Shown here piece by piece: positions 44,291 to 54,870 of a stretch of DNA of 64,000 nucleotides (positions are counted from its first letter, which is position 1; every line of letters begins with the position of its first letter). The notes below the pieces were generated by a model. It searched no databases and was not told the origin of the DNA. It saw only the letters and a list, made by a program, of their open reading frames with translations. This DNA comes from Ascaphus truei (lineage: Eukaryota > Chordata > Amphibia > Anura > Ascaphidae): assembly GCA_036426205.1 (NCBI GenBank), contig CM071568.1, positions 214,997,245 to 215,061,244 on the forward strand, written 5' to 3'. Both the position numbers and the translations under genes were made by a program.

Positions 44291-45695
44291 ATATCATACA
44301 AACACATACATACACACCTAAGCTCCGCATGGCCCTTTGCCTGCAAAATTTCTCAGTAAAGTGCTATGTAAAACTAGCAGCGCTATACAAGAACAAGCCA
44401 TTATTAATTTTAATAACACATTGAATTGTACACATTCACATACACACAAAATTAAATATACATATTGTTTACAGTATTATATATACAGATTTAATTTTAA
44501 ATGAGTTGTTAATATTTAACATTAACTACACACGTGCAATGGAATAAGGTTTAATTAATTAATTCTGAGCTACTCTCCTTTTCTGCTGCTTCTCTGTCAG
44601 TTCTGGGGGGAAGATCATGTGACCAGGCAATGACTGATACATTTGTGCTCATGCACGTGCACGGCTGTGGTGGGGGAAGGACTCACAAAGGGGTGTGCCA
44701 GAGCCTGTTACATTAAAGGAAGGGGTTGTGCCTTTCTAAAGGGTTGCTATAGAAACAAAAATGCTCGTTATATTAGAATACATAAAATATTGTCTTTCAA
44801 AGTTGTTTTTAAAAAAAAAAGAAAATGCTACAAGTATTTTCTCACAGTACAGAACTAATTTATTAAAAAAAACACACATGCAGGATATTGACTGAACTGC
44901 AGCTTTAACTCCTACTGTATGTTCTGTCTGCTGATTGCGATTCCAGTGTAATAATTTGGTGTCCAGTGACAATCTCTACTGCCTTATTTACTGTGTGGCA
45001 AAATGACTCACACTTAAAAATGCAAGTGTAATGAGGCGAGTTGAATATATTACGTACATAAAATGTATATTGTCCCTTTGAGAAATAGTTATATAAGTTA
45101 TGTTAAGTTGGAGTTACAATGAATAAGAGTTTTTGCTCTCATGCCAAATTCTCTTTCAGCTTCCTTGTACTTTTTAACTATTTTCAGTAAATTTATAAAT
45201 AAACAGCTTATCTGTCATTTTAATAATTACTACAATACCACTACATTGAAAGTGTTTATAAGAAGTGATAGTTTGAATAAATTCTGCTACAAAGGGCTTC
45301 TTGTATACAATCCACAATTTTCTCACCCCTTGTCTCTTGACAGAGCTGTCAATGGACCCTGACTCCAAAGCATGAGAATGGTTTCACATATGCTTGAGAT
45401 TTTGTGTGAGTCACCTCCTTTCTTTCAGTAGCAGGGGATCCAGCATCTGCGGGGGGTTGGGTATTTGATGGGAGGGTAAGAGGCTATGATGTGAGCAGGC
45501 AAGGTTAGGATGTGTGGTGTGTTTCAAGCTCAATTGAATGGGAGCGGGATTGGGACTTTGTGCTATGGGCCCCAGCAGAGTGAGAATTACCTCAAGCTAT
45601 GTAAGACTATGAGACTAAGGCCTAACGCATGAGACTCACACAAATTGAGTAAGACTCGACAGGGCTGTATTTAGCATACTGTATTTGCCATTTAG
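44291..45695. other. No recognised gene
   Basis: AT-rich. A phrase at 44370-44400 (CAGCGCTATACAAGAACAA) resembles LINE/SINE 3' tails, but no element limits are visible. Confidence 0.5.
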
Positions 45696-45914
45696 AAATC
45701 ATTCTGCTTGCGCAAAACTAGATAAAACATCCAGAGTGAAATCATTAAGATTCTGGATTAATGAGGCGCATGCGCGGCAGGAGCAGAGATGGCAGCCTAA
45801 CCTGAACGCTCCGAGCCCCGCCGGCATTAAAACCACACAGCGCACCGCAAAACTCAACCAATTCAAAAAAAACCTACAGGAGCTGTTGGCCCTACACATC
45901 AGGCATACGGACAT

Positions 45915-46880
45915 ATGGCGGCCACAAGGAAAAAATCTAAGCAGAAAGTGGACGTGCGCACATATTTTGTGGGAGCAAAGAAAGTGCTGGAGACTGATAG
46001 CATGGCGGCATCTGATTCCGACTCCGCTCAGGAGCCAGACCTGACAGCGGTAAGCCAGACGGGAGCCATGAAAAAAGAGATAGCCAAACTCCTTACAGAT
46101 TTAAAAACCTTCTTTCGTGGGGAGGTGGACAGTTTGCGTAAAGACATACTCAGCATTGGAACACGCACCAACAACCTGGAGGAGAAAATGGAGGAAGCTG
46201 CCCGCTGTCAAACAGAGACAGACTCCAGAGTTACCGCCCTGGAAAGGAAAGTGGCAGACCTGGAGGAACGCAACGAGGACAGCGAGAACAGAGACAGGCG
46301 AAACAACCTGAGGATCCGGGGGATACCTGAGGAGATTTTAGACCCTGAGCTCCTCATCAACCGCTGGATGTCATCTATAATGCCAGGAAAAACTGAAGCA
46401 GAACTAGTCATGGACAGATGCCATAGGGCACTGAGGGCACGACCACTTCCAAATAATCCTCCCAGGCACATAATCATGAGACTGCACCACTTCACAACAA
46501 AAGCGGAAATATGCAAAATTACAAGAGCCACCCCCATAATAAAATTTGAAGACATAGAGATGGCCGTTTACCAGGATATCTCACCGATCACGCTAGCAAG
46601 ACGACAGGCCCTCCAGCCGATCACCAGGCTGCTCAGGGAAAAAAATGTCCGATATCGCTGGGCTTTTCCCTTCGCCCTGATTGTGCTGCAAAATGGCAGG
46701 TCACACGCCATCAAACACATCGCAGATGGTCCTGAGTTCCTCACAAGGCTGGGCCTCCCTAATACCTTACCGCAGCCTGAAGCCATGGACGGTCGTCTAC
46801 CCCGCCGAACCGAATGGGAGAAAGTGAGACAGCCACCAAAACAAAGACACGCTAAAGCGGGCCCCTCAGGATGTGGATGA
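45915..46880 (+). CDS. L1 ORF1 protein
   Basis: 321 codons, intact. ORF1 proteins trimerise through a coiled coil, coat the LINE RNA and act as chaperones. A basic N-terminus (residues 1-20) is followed by a coiled coil at about 50-128 (EVDSLRKDILSIGTRTNNLE, VTALERKVADLEERNEDSEN). RRDRRNNLRIRGIPE-like sequence at about 126-140 marks the start of the RNA-recognition fold, and the C-terminal domain (about 230-300) holds ARRQALQPITRLLREKNVRYRW in two halves. The start at 45915 is supported by CGGACATATGGCGG. This is a mobile-element gene, possibly still translatable. Confidence 0.9.
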   Translation: MAATRKKSKQKVDVRTYFVGAKKVLETDSMAASDSDSAQEPDLTAVSQTGAMKKEIAKLLTDLKTFFRGEVDSLRKDILSIGTRTNNLEEKMEEAARCQTETDSRVTALERKVADLEERNEDSENRDRRNNLRIRGIPEEILDPELLINRWMSSIMPGKTEAELVMDRCHRALRARPLPNNPPRHIIMRLHHFTTKAEICKITRATPIIKFEDIEMAVYQDISPITLARRQALQPITRLLREKNVRYRWAFPFALIVLQNGRSHAIKHIADGPEFLTRLGLPNTLPQPEAMDGRLPRRTEWEKVRQPPKQRHAKAGPSGCG

Positions 46881-47133
46881 AGGCCTCACGAGACGGTCCA
46901 CAGTTACTCCAGAATAGCCAGTTATTGTTGTTCACCGGTTTAAACTACACTGTCTACCCTAACACGCTGCGGTCCCATGCAAGAAAGACGCTACAACGCC
47001 GCCCCTCAGAGATTCTCTACCCTACTGAGCCGACAAAACCGACAAGGGAGGGGGGGGAGATTAAGTAAAGAAAAGACGCGGCAAAAGTTCTTCCCTCTCT
47101 TTTTTCTTTCTATCTCGCTCTCCACTTACCAAA

Positions 47134-47481
47134 ATGGCCTCACAAGACGACGGGCGGGAGAATCCGAAAAAGAGGCGCCAATTCAGAATGGCGGAGGACG
47201 ATCTGGCGCGCACTCGAGCTGAGACGGAGGACTCCGCCCCCGAGAAACACCAGCCTCCTCTGCTACCACCAGCAAGAAATGCGTGCGACACGCAGAGGAC
47301 GTCGAGAGACAAACTCTCGCGAGCACTCGACACCAAGACTCTGACGTCAGCGAAAGCGTCCAAGTACAAGGGCAAGAACAGCGCCAGGCTGAGAGGCGAC
47401 GACAGCTACCGGAAGATACACAAAGAGGACCAGAGCTCCCCAGAGGGGTCCGCGCATTCCCCTACTGGGGAGAAAAGCTAA
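47134..47481 (+). CDS. Middle ORF of the L1, unknown function
   Basis: 115 codons between ORF1 and ORF2, in the element's sense strand, with ACCAAAATGGC at its start and a pyrimidine-rich stretch before it. The product would be polar, basic and probably disordered (KKRRQFRM near residue 12; many Asp/Arg/Ser later), with no domain I recognise. L1 elements usually have two ORFs. It might be a remnant of an ORF1 N-terminus or of ORF2's leader, or just chance in a GC-rich 1.1 kb spacer. Confidence 0.35.
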   Translation: MASQDDGRENPKKRRQFRMAEDDLARTRAETEDSAPEKHQPPLLPPARNACDTQRTSRDKLSRALDTKTLTSAKASKYKGKNSARLRGDDSYRKIHKEDQSSPEGSAHSPTGEKS

Positions 47482-48045
47482 GAATAGCACACAGCCGCAG
47501 GGTAGTCACCTAAAGACTTCACCATTGAAAGGTTTAAACTAACCAAAGTTTTCTGTTTCAGAGACACAAGTTGAGTTGCAGTTGAGTTCTGTTATAAGTG
47601 CATACGCGCTGTTTAATAAAAATTAACGTGTTCGCTGCCGGCGGGGGGGCGGACATCTGCCCTACCTGTTGCCTGTTGGCATGTACCTCTCTGGTTGGAC
47701 GGTGGCCTTAAGCCACGGCCTAACCAAAGACCTGGGCTTCCGCGACTTCAGTGTCCTCCCACAGCCCTATTTGGGGCACTGGGACGCGCTGGACTCGGAA
47801 AAGTGTCCCCGGGCAGCAAACCATGGGTCTTATCAGACCAAAGTGGTTTTCCTTGTTAATATAACAAGGCTATTTGTTCCCTGTCACTCCCCTATGTGTT
47901 TCCCTCCCCCCCATCCAGGTATCCCTAGTAGAGACGACTGGGCAACAAAAGGCCTGCAGCTCTATCTCCAACACCCTCCGCAACAACATGAACCGGGTAA
48001 GCAGAGAGCACTTGACATCCATGAGAACTCACAACACACACAAAG

Positions 48046-49465
48046 ATGGCTTTAACGTTCATCTCCCAAAATGTAAAGGGATTTAACTCCCCCCGAAAGC
48101 GCAGGATAGCTTTCGCTGACTTCAAACGCAAAAACACTGATGTTCTCTTCCTGCAAGAAACACACTACTGTCTTAAAAACAACCCAAAATTCATAGACAA
48201 ACACTTCAGAAAATTCTATCTAGCCTCAGCCAAGGATAAAAAAAAAGGGGGTAGCCATCTTGATCCACAATAGAGTCCCATATGTGCCAGAAAAAATAAA
48301 ACGTGACCCTGCAGGGAGATATATCATACTAGTAGGCACAATGCAGCAAACCCGGGTTACCTTAGCGTGTGTGTACGCCCCCTGCGATAACAATCCCCAG
48401 TTCTTTACAGAATTCTTTCTGAAACTACAAAAATGGGCAAGTGGCAACGTGATATTAGCAGGGGATTTTAACAAAGCCCTCGACCCTCGTATTGATAGAT
48501 CTCCGAGACAGGAGAAAGGGAAACAGGCAGGAACCAAAGAGCTACTAGAAGGGCTACGAAGGGGAGGCCTGGTGGACATATGGCGAGAACAACACCCTGG
48601 CGAACACACATATACATTCTATTCGCACCCACACGACAGCTACAGCAGACTTGACCACTTCTTTGTATCGGGTAGAATGGTCCCACAAATCTCCAATACT
48701 CTGATTCATGACATTACATGGTCGGATCATGCATCGATCGAGCTACGATGCACACAAATTAGGCAGGTTAGCCCAGGAGCAAACTGGAAACTAAACGAAT
48801 CCCTTATTAAAATACCGGAATTGGCACAGACAGTTAAAGACGAGATCAGGAATTTTTTTATTACAAACACAGGCACTGTGGATTCCCACACTACACTGTG
48901 GGAGGCTCACAAGGCCACAATAAGAGGAACTTTGATTAGCCTCGCAGCAAGACGCAAAAGACAAAGGGAGGCGAAATTGACACAACTATATAAGAGGTTA
49001 CATGAGCTCTCTGCACTACATAGCCGATCAGGCGGAGAGGACATCCTTAAGGAGTTGAAAGATGTAAGAATTGAGCTTAATCTCCTCCTCACATCCCAGG
49101 CCGAGAGAGATATCAGTTGGACTAAGCGGAAATTCTTTGAAAAAGCCAATAAGCCGGACACTATGTTAGCAAACAGGATCCGTAATAGGCAGCCGAGTTA
49201 TAACATACAAAACATAAAAACAAAAACAGGAGAGTTGACCTCCAACCCCAAACGCATAGTGGAAGAGTTTAGGCTTTATTATGAACAGCTATATAATGGG
49301 GAGAAAGTATCACAAAACCCAAAAACAAAAAAACTTTTACAGTCCTTCCTAGACGAAGCGGCCTTACCAGAGGTGAGCAGGCTGGAGAATGAGGCAGTTC
49401 AATCCCCCCCCCATGTTTGTTTTGATGTTGTATGTCACAATGAAAAACAAGTGACATTACTGTGA
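48046..49465 (+). pseudogene. L1 ORF2: endonuclease only, frameshifted
   Basis: From ATG 48046 the frame reads SQNVKGFNSPRKR and LFLQETH (catalytic Asn and Glu). A frameshift in the A8-G5 run at about 48239-48251 moves it to the frame of 48260-49465. That frame has LAGDFN (Asp69/Asn71), SRLDHFFVS (Asp132) and WSDHASI (155-160), all parts of the apurinic-type endonuclease that nicks the target. The linker reaches LPEVSRLENE and then stops matching: the RT and C-terminus are deleted, and the last ~28 residues are 3' UTR read-through. Confidence 0.9.
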
Positions 49466-49934
49466 TACTGGTATGTACTATCATTGAAAAACCCAATAAA
49501 AGAAAGTTATAAAAAAAAAAAAAGATTCTGGATTAATTACTTTTGTTTATATGCTTCAACAATGATAGCTTCATATAGTAAATACTTTGGCAACAAATTG
49601 TGACAGACAAACAGTCTTATAACCAAAAGACATTAGATAAAGCCCATAAGAGCATTTGTTACCATAGACATGTTAAATAAAAAAATAGTTTTCTAAAAAT
49701 CATTCTGCTTGCGCAAAACTAGATAAAACATCCACAGTGAAATCATTAAGATTCTGGATTAATTACTTTTGTTTATATGCTTCAACAATGATAGCTTCAT
49801 ATAGTAAATACTTTGGCAACAAATTGTGACAGACAAAGAGTCTTATAACCAAAAGACATTAGATAAAGACCATAAGAGCATTTGTTACCATAGACATGTT
49901 AAATAAAATAATAGTTTTGTAAAAATATTTACGG

Positions 49935-50303
49935 TAAGGCCCTGGTAACTCCGCTATCTCGCGCGCCCGCGAGATTGGCGGCGCGTGCAGCCGATTCCCC
50001 GGTCTGCAGCTCACTGCAGGAAGAGAGACCGGGGGCGTGGTGGGGAATTGACGGGGGCGTGGCCATGACGTCACCCGGCAGGTTCGCCTTCATTGGCTGA
50101 ACCGCCGGGGGGCGTGGCTTATCGCTCCGTCGCGAGTCCTGCTCTCAATTCTATTGAGAGCAGGAGCAACTCGCACCACGGCACTGTGGCCCCCCCTCAC
50201 AGCGGGCCCGGCGCCATTGAGGGGAGTTTTTAGGTCTCTTGTTTCCCTTTGTGCAGCGTCCGCCACAGCGGGCGCTGCAGTAGGCTCGGGGGGCAAGGCC
50301 TTA
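49935..50303. mobile_element. CpG-rich short element
   Basis: Short inverted ends TAAGGCCCTG and, complemented, TAAGGCCTTG. The 369 bp interior is very CpG-rich with two GGGGGCGTGG boxes, a TGACGTCA site at 50066-50073, and ATTGGCTGAACCGCC. The look is that of a promoter-bearing MITE or a methylation-sheltered repeat. The TIR is only ten bases, so it may be chance. Confidence 0.4.
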
Positions 50304-50760
50304 GGGGGCTATGCACTAAGCAGTGATAAGTCGTTTTAAGAGCGCTAAGTGCTCTTAGAACGTGAAGTTCGCCGAGCGCTATTCACTAAGCCGCGCAAAA
50401 CGGCACTTTGCGCTCTAAAACGGATTTTTTCTTGAAATTTTTCAAAGTCCAACTTTGCTCTTACGATCAGCTGTTTGCGCTGAATCCTGCCCTTCTGCGG
50501 GATTCACTAAGCAACGCAAGCTGATCGTACGTGAAAGTTGCACTGAATAAAGCTCACCAGCTAAAGGCAGTTGATAAAAAAAGGGGCTTGAAGCGGTCAG
50601 ATCAAAGTTCGGGACCTTTGCAGCACATGCAGGTCCACCGGTGGAATTCCTTATGTTACTCATGGAAATCATTCTTAACAAAAATTATTTCGGTTCGAAA
50701 AGAAGAGTCTCATTTGCACTAAGGGGGACCGCGATGGGGTCCAATATGGCCCCCGGCATA
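50304..50760. repeat. Foldback element end, copy 2
   Basis: Begins GGGGGCTATGCACTAAGCAG, close to the 10308 end, and continues with ATTCACTAAGC repeats and GCTAAAGGCAG, both also found at 10500-10570. It gives way to Penelope sequence near 50770. The other end was not found. Confidence 0.7.
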
Positions 50761-50773
50761 TGCAAACCTTTTC

Positions 50774-51808
50774 ATGGATGTATATGAACATACACACATC
50801 CTACATGATAACCCCACACGCGGTATGCATAAAAAAATATCTAAGATATATAGACGAACGTCTTCCTTATATGGGATGGTTCAGAGACTGCCATTGTTAG
50901 AATTTATAGAACACTTGAATAATATTCCTCTACCACAGATTCACAGCACAGTTCAGTTTATTCACAGATTTTCCTTCCTGGATACCATCGTGTCCAACGG
51001 GGTGAAAGCTGTGCAACTAGGCTTTATCCAAGGATACAGACAGGAAACGCGTACTGTATGCCAAGCCACCACCCTGCACCGCTCAAAGGGGTCTCCCCTT
51101 CTCACAGTATACTCAGAGTAAAAAGATAAACGTCTAATCCGGATGAATAGAAACAGCTCTCGGCCATGGCGGCATGCTCCGGGACAGGGTTATGACACAA
51201 GGACATCAGCGAAGCCCGATCAAAGTAAGGAGCACAGACAGGCAATCTCTGCTGCGACCGATTACGAATAAACCTACGGAACAACGTTGACACTTCATCA
51301 GCAATTACTGTATGGCGTCCAACCGCATATCAAGAGCAGTATACACAAGAACTGGCATATCCTAGCGAATGCACACAGATTGGCAAACTCTGTAAAGATC
51401 AACCATGTTCTGCTACAAGCGAGGACGCAATTTAGGAGATATGTTGACACAGGACCCAGTGGACAAGTATGGACACTCAAAACCTGGCCGAAAGAAAAAG
51501 ACAGGCTCATACAGATGCCACGGTTGCACCATTGCAGTTTCATGCAAACTGGTGCGAGTTATACCCACCACATAGTGGGTGGTACCGATCAAGATCAAGA
51601 ATTTCCTAAACTGGTGAGTCTCGTTTTGTCGTATATAGATCACGTGCCCTTGTGGGGCTGCGCTACGTGGGGAAAACTACACGGATGTGAAGAGAGAATA
51701 GCCATCCATCGCTCCACGATTAGGAAAGCATTGAACAGCAAGGATGAACAGAGTGAGCTTAAATATCTGCCGGTTGCCAGACATTTTAAGAACAACGGCA
51801 CTCACTAA
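50774..51808 (+). pseudogene. Penelope RT and GIY-YIG protein, broken
   Basis: The nucleotides at 50833-50860 give KYLRYIDERLPYMGW in one frame, the Penelope catalytic block with RYIDD altered to RYIDE; the next block LLEFIEHLNNIPLP is in another frame (50774-51121). In 51287-51808, KSSIHKNWHIL matches the linker, and CATWGKLHGCEERIAIHRST with VARHF keeps the endonuclease outline, including Arg and His, but its GYVG is lost. Several frameshifts. The whole was a retroelement polymerase with a nicking domain. Confidence 0.7.
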
Positions 51809-53296
51809 CCACAATGCGATGTATGCCTATATTACAGGTACTGCCACCACCCAGGGGGAGACAGGAACAAGTGCTTCTGCAACAAGAGGCAAGACTAATA
51901 TACGAGCTCAAGACCATATCTCTTACGGACTAAATGAAGATCTGAAATTAGGCTGTTTCTGTAAAAATCATATACAAATTCTGTAGTGTGAAATATTTTG
52001 GGTATAGTGATTGTTCATTTGTTTATTGTACATTTATCTCATTGCGCATTGACCCTTACGCATTTTTCTCCATCCCCCCCTTCCCCCCCCCCACCCCCTC
52101 CTTTTTTTGCATGTTTATTCACTCATTCACTTTTGGGTGGTAGTCACCACTCGGTGTCCATCTTTTAAAACACCACAGTCCACTATTGGTTGCATGTGGA
52201 TACATCAGCACTTTAACCATCTATATATTTGGATGGGCTTGTTGGTACTACAGGCATTAGACATGCCACTTTGTAGTAGACGTACATGTTAATATTTCGT
52301 TTTTTTTTTGGGAGTCTAATATATAACCGGGAATTACACCAACACTCTACAAGATAGGGCTGTAATATATGCTATGAATACCATGTTCCTTCTGGAATAC
52401 AGTTTACATGTTATAGAAATTAATATTATGATTTTGGTTTATTGTGGGCCTGATTTCAGGTTCACCCATGCATTTAAGTGTTTAACCTTTGATACTATGT
52501 TTCAGACATTGCCACTATCTGTGCTTAGTGGCTCTGCCATCTTTATTGTGCCCATGTTTTCCTTTCAGTTCTGGCCATTACGCAGTGAGTAACAGCCTCA
52601 TGCTTTCTTTAATACTGCTTGCGCCATTTGCGCATCGTTGCGCATGGCGCATTGGGCACAGATACACGCACATCCTCGGTGCGTAGTCAGGGACGCGTTG
52701 GGTTGTCAGCAGCCACATGCGATGCGCGGTTACGCTCCACGGCACGCATTGAGTGAGAATCACACCGCTTCTATCTACAACAGGTTGGGGAAGTGTTTAG
52801 ACACAACGGACGCCTGCCATTATGCGATTTATGATTGAGCCCGTCATACCCTGACACAGTTCCTGGACAATGTGCATGCTTTGCAGGACCGTTTGCATTA
52901 AGGTATCATTACAGGCACGCTTTATACACGTATGCATCTCCAAGCATGATAGTGAGTTGCTGTTCAGGCAATGCATTTTATATGTATTTTAACCATTTAT
53001 GTGCATTTGAATACATACATGTTTCAAGTAGTCATGGTTACGTAAACAGGATGCACTGTGATGTCACAATGTTGTTATCAAGGTTTGATCATTGTGACTA
53101 GGTACACATATGCATAGATTCATATGCATAGATCCGGTTCTCTCATTGGTGCGTACCAGTATCAGTAGTTGGATTGGCTGTCTAGAAATGTGGGTTGTAT
53201 CTGGGATTACAATTTGGAGTTCATGATTGCTTTCAGGTGTTTTTTAGTAGTGTTAAGGGGTATATAGGGTTGCTGGTGTTAGTCTGTAGTTGCACT
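51809..53296 (+). other. Penelope 3' region, non-coding
   Basis: No credible frame. C-rich (52070-52100) and T-rich runs. A CpG-rich patch at 52620-52750 contains GCGCAT(T/C)G repeats. Confidence 0.5.
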
Positions 53297-53335
53297 GCCC
53301 GAGGAAGGTCCCGTTGGGAGGACCGAAACGTTGGC
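53297..53335 (+). ncRNA. Hammerhead-like motif, Penelope tail
   Basis: CCCGAGGA, a five-pair stem GGTCC/GGACC, then CGAAACGTT follows the hammerhead core order. It is a better stem II than in the copy at 13264, but the CUGANGA box has C for U. Confidence 0.5.
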
Positions 53336-53394
53336 GGCCTTGTGTTACTGAATACACTTTTTTGATACCATACCTGCAGTGTGCTGTCTTTTTT

Positions 53395-53413
53395 GGCTAT
53401 ATATATATATATA

Positions 53414-53459
<46 letters not shown>

Positions 53460-53604
53460 CACACACACACACACAACACACACACACCACACACACACAC
53501 CACACACACACACACACACCACGCACACACACACACCACACACACACACACATATATATAATATATGTGGTGGTGGTGTGTGTGTGTGTATATATATTAT
53601 ATAT

Positions 53605-53642
<38 letters not shown>

Positions 53643-53650
53643 GTCAGGTA
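53395..53650. repeat. (CA)n and (TA)n microsatellites
   Basis: A (CA) tract with ACACC interruptions at 53413-53552, then GTGGTG/GTGTGT and a TA tract to 53641. Frames are artefacts. Confidence 0.95.
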
Positions 53651-53890
53651 TGGAGATTAGCACTCACGGTTTTGTAGCAGGAGGCAGATGCTTTCTCAAG
53701 GGGGTGCTTATATATATTATATATATAGAACCCCCTTGAGAAAGATCTATTCCAGGACCGAAACGTCGGATTGGGTGATTTATCATTTCTATTCAGATGC
53801 CCAATACAGATTTCATTATTACTGAACCGAGTGCAGTCTTTTCTTACCGGACGAGAGAATGGTAATGTTGTATTTTTATATTGATACTAG
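53651..53890 (+). repeat. Penelope-type terminal fragment
   Basis: CCCCCTTGAGAAAGATC...GGACCGAAACGTCGG (53733-53769) resembles the previous hammerhead-like tail, and AAGGGGGTGCTT with GCTTTCTCAAGGGGG at 53690-53707 is its inverted partner. The body is absent. Confidence 0.55.
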
Positions 53891-53939
53891 CACCTGTCTA
53901 TATGAACCAGTACATTGAGTGCAAGCTGTGATGTTTGTT

Positions 53940-54870
53940 TTATATATATGGTGTGTGGGGAAGAACCGGTGGGCCCCACACATCTGTAGGGGCATGCGGA
54001 CCCGTAGTGCCACCCGGGGATCCCCAGACCCCTGTGGGGAACCACCCGAGGCCCCTAGACACCTGTGGGTCTGACCCGGGGCTCCCAGACATACGCTGGC
54101 ATACGTGGGACCCAATTGTGGCCCACGGCGACCCGCGGAGACCACCTGGTGGGCCATGGCGCCTGGCGGGACCCACCAACAGGCCTCCAAACCTGTATGA
54201 AGCAAGTTGCTGGTAACTGTAGGTCTGTGAGGTGACCCGTCAGGCCCACAGGGGGACTCACATGGGCTGGGGTAGAACCCGTAGTAAAAGAATAAATCAC
54301 GTATTTATGGGGGGTCACAGGGTTGTGGTTATGTATTAATAAATAGAATGATGTTTATTGTGGGGCAGTGTATTGTTTTTATTGTGGGTACTGTGGGAGG
54401 GGGGTATTGGTCCCAAGGGTATGTGGGGTAGGCCTCCGGCTGGGTAGGGGTGAGGGTGGTTAGGCTACAGGCGGGGGGTTTAGTGGGGGAGGGTATGTAG
54501 GCCCCTCCGAGTGGGTGGTGTGGGGGGGTTAACCCCTTAATGCCTGTAGCGGTAATAAACCGCTATGGTGATTAAGGGGATAGGGACATAACATTGGAGT
54601 TTTATTCTTGTGTATGTTGTGCAGCATCGCAGGGGGCCAGGGCAGGATGAAGATTGGGATGAAGATGGCCTCATCGTGGGGTGCCTGTAAAAGGCAAGTG
54701 TAATATATATTTACTGTATTTATTTTAATTATATGTATTTAAAATGGGCAAATGCATTATAATCCATATGGGATAATAGTCATTTTGCTCATTACTGTAT
54801 TGTATGGTGTTAGGGGGGCGGGGGGATGTGTGTTGTATATTGCTATGTTACAATGGGCTTTATTAAAAAA
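53940..54870 (+). repeat. GC-rich cassette copy 2 and foldback module M copy 4
   Basis: 53950-54260 resembles 30235-30600 (GGGGACC, CCCACGG-CGACC units). 54380-54527 resembles the left arm of palindrome C. 54528-54850 is module M with hairpin 54528-54581, GATGGCCTCATCGTGGGGTGCC, and the TTATAATCCATATGGGATAATA palindrome. Confidence 0.75.

Larger units (their letters stand above)
45763..49521 (+). mobile_element. L1/Tx1-like LINE with target duplication, RT deleted
   Basis: Flanked by AAGATTCTGGATTAAT (45747-45762 and 49522-49537) and ending in a poly(A) of about 11-13. It holds ORF1, a middle ORF and a partial ORF2. The RT region is missing: ORF2 runs straight into the 3' UTR at about 49405. 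It could have been copied only with help from another L1. Confidence 0.95.
45696..49927. repeat. 226 bp tandem duplication split by an L1
   Basis: Unit 1 is 45696-45762 plus 49538-49692; unit 2 is about 49696-49927. They share ATTCTGCTTGCGCAAAACTA, GATAGCTTCATATAGTAAAT and CATAGACATGTTAAATAAA with very few differences. The spacing without the insertion is 226 bp. Confidence 0.95.
50770..53345 (+). mobile_element. Penelope-like element, 3' half
   Basis: RT remnants at 50774-51121, linker and GIY-YIG remnants at 51287-51808, a 1.4 kb 3' region and a hammerhead-like motif (53297-53335) before the end TGAATACACTTTTTTG. The upstream part is cut by the foldback end. Confidence 0.75.

Noticed and set aside
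43785..44424. Long frames of Cys/Val/Met/Arg repeats
   Set aside because: Produced by the GTGTGCGCATGT minisatellite; open in several frames at once.
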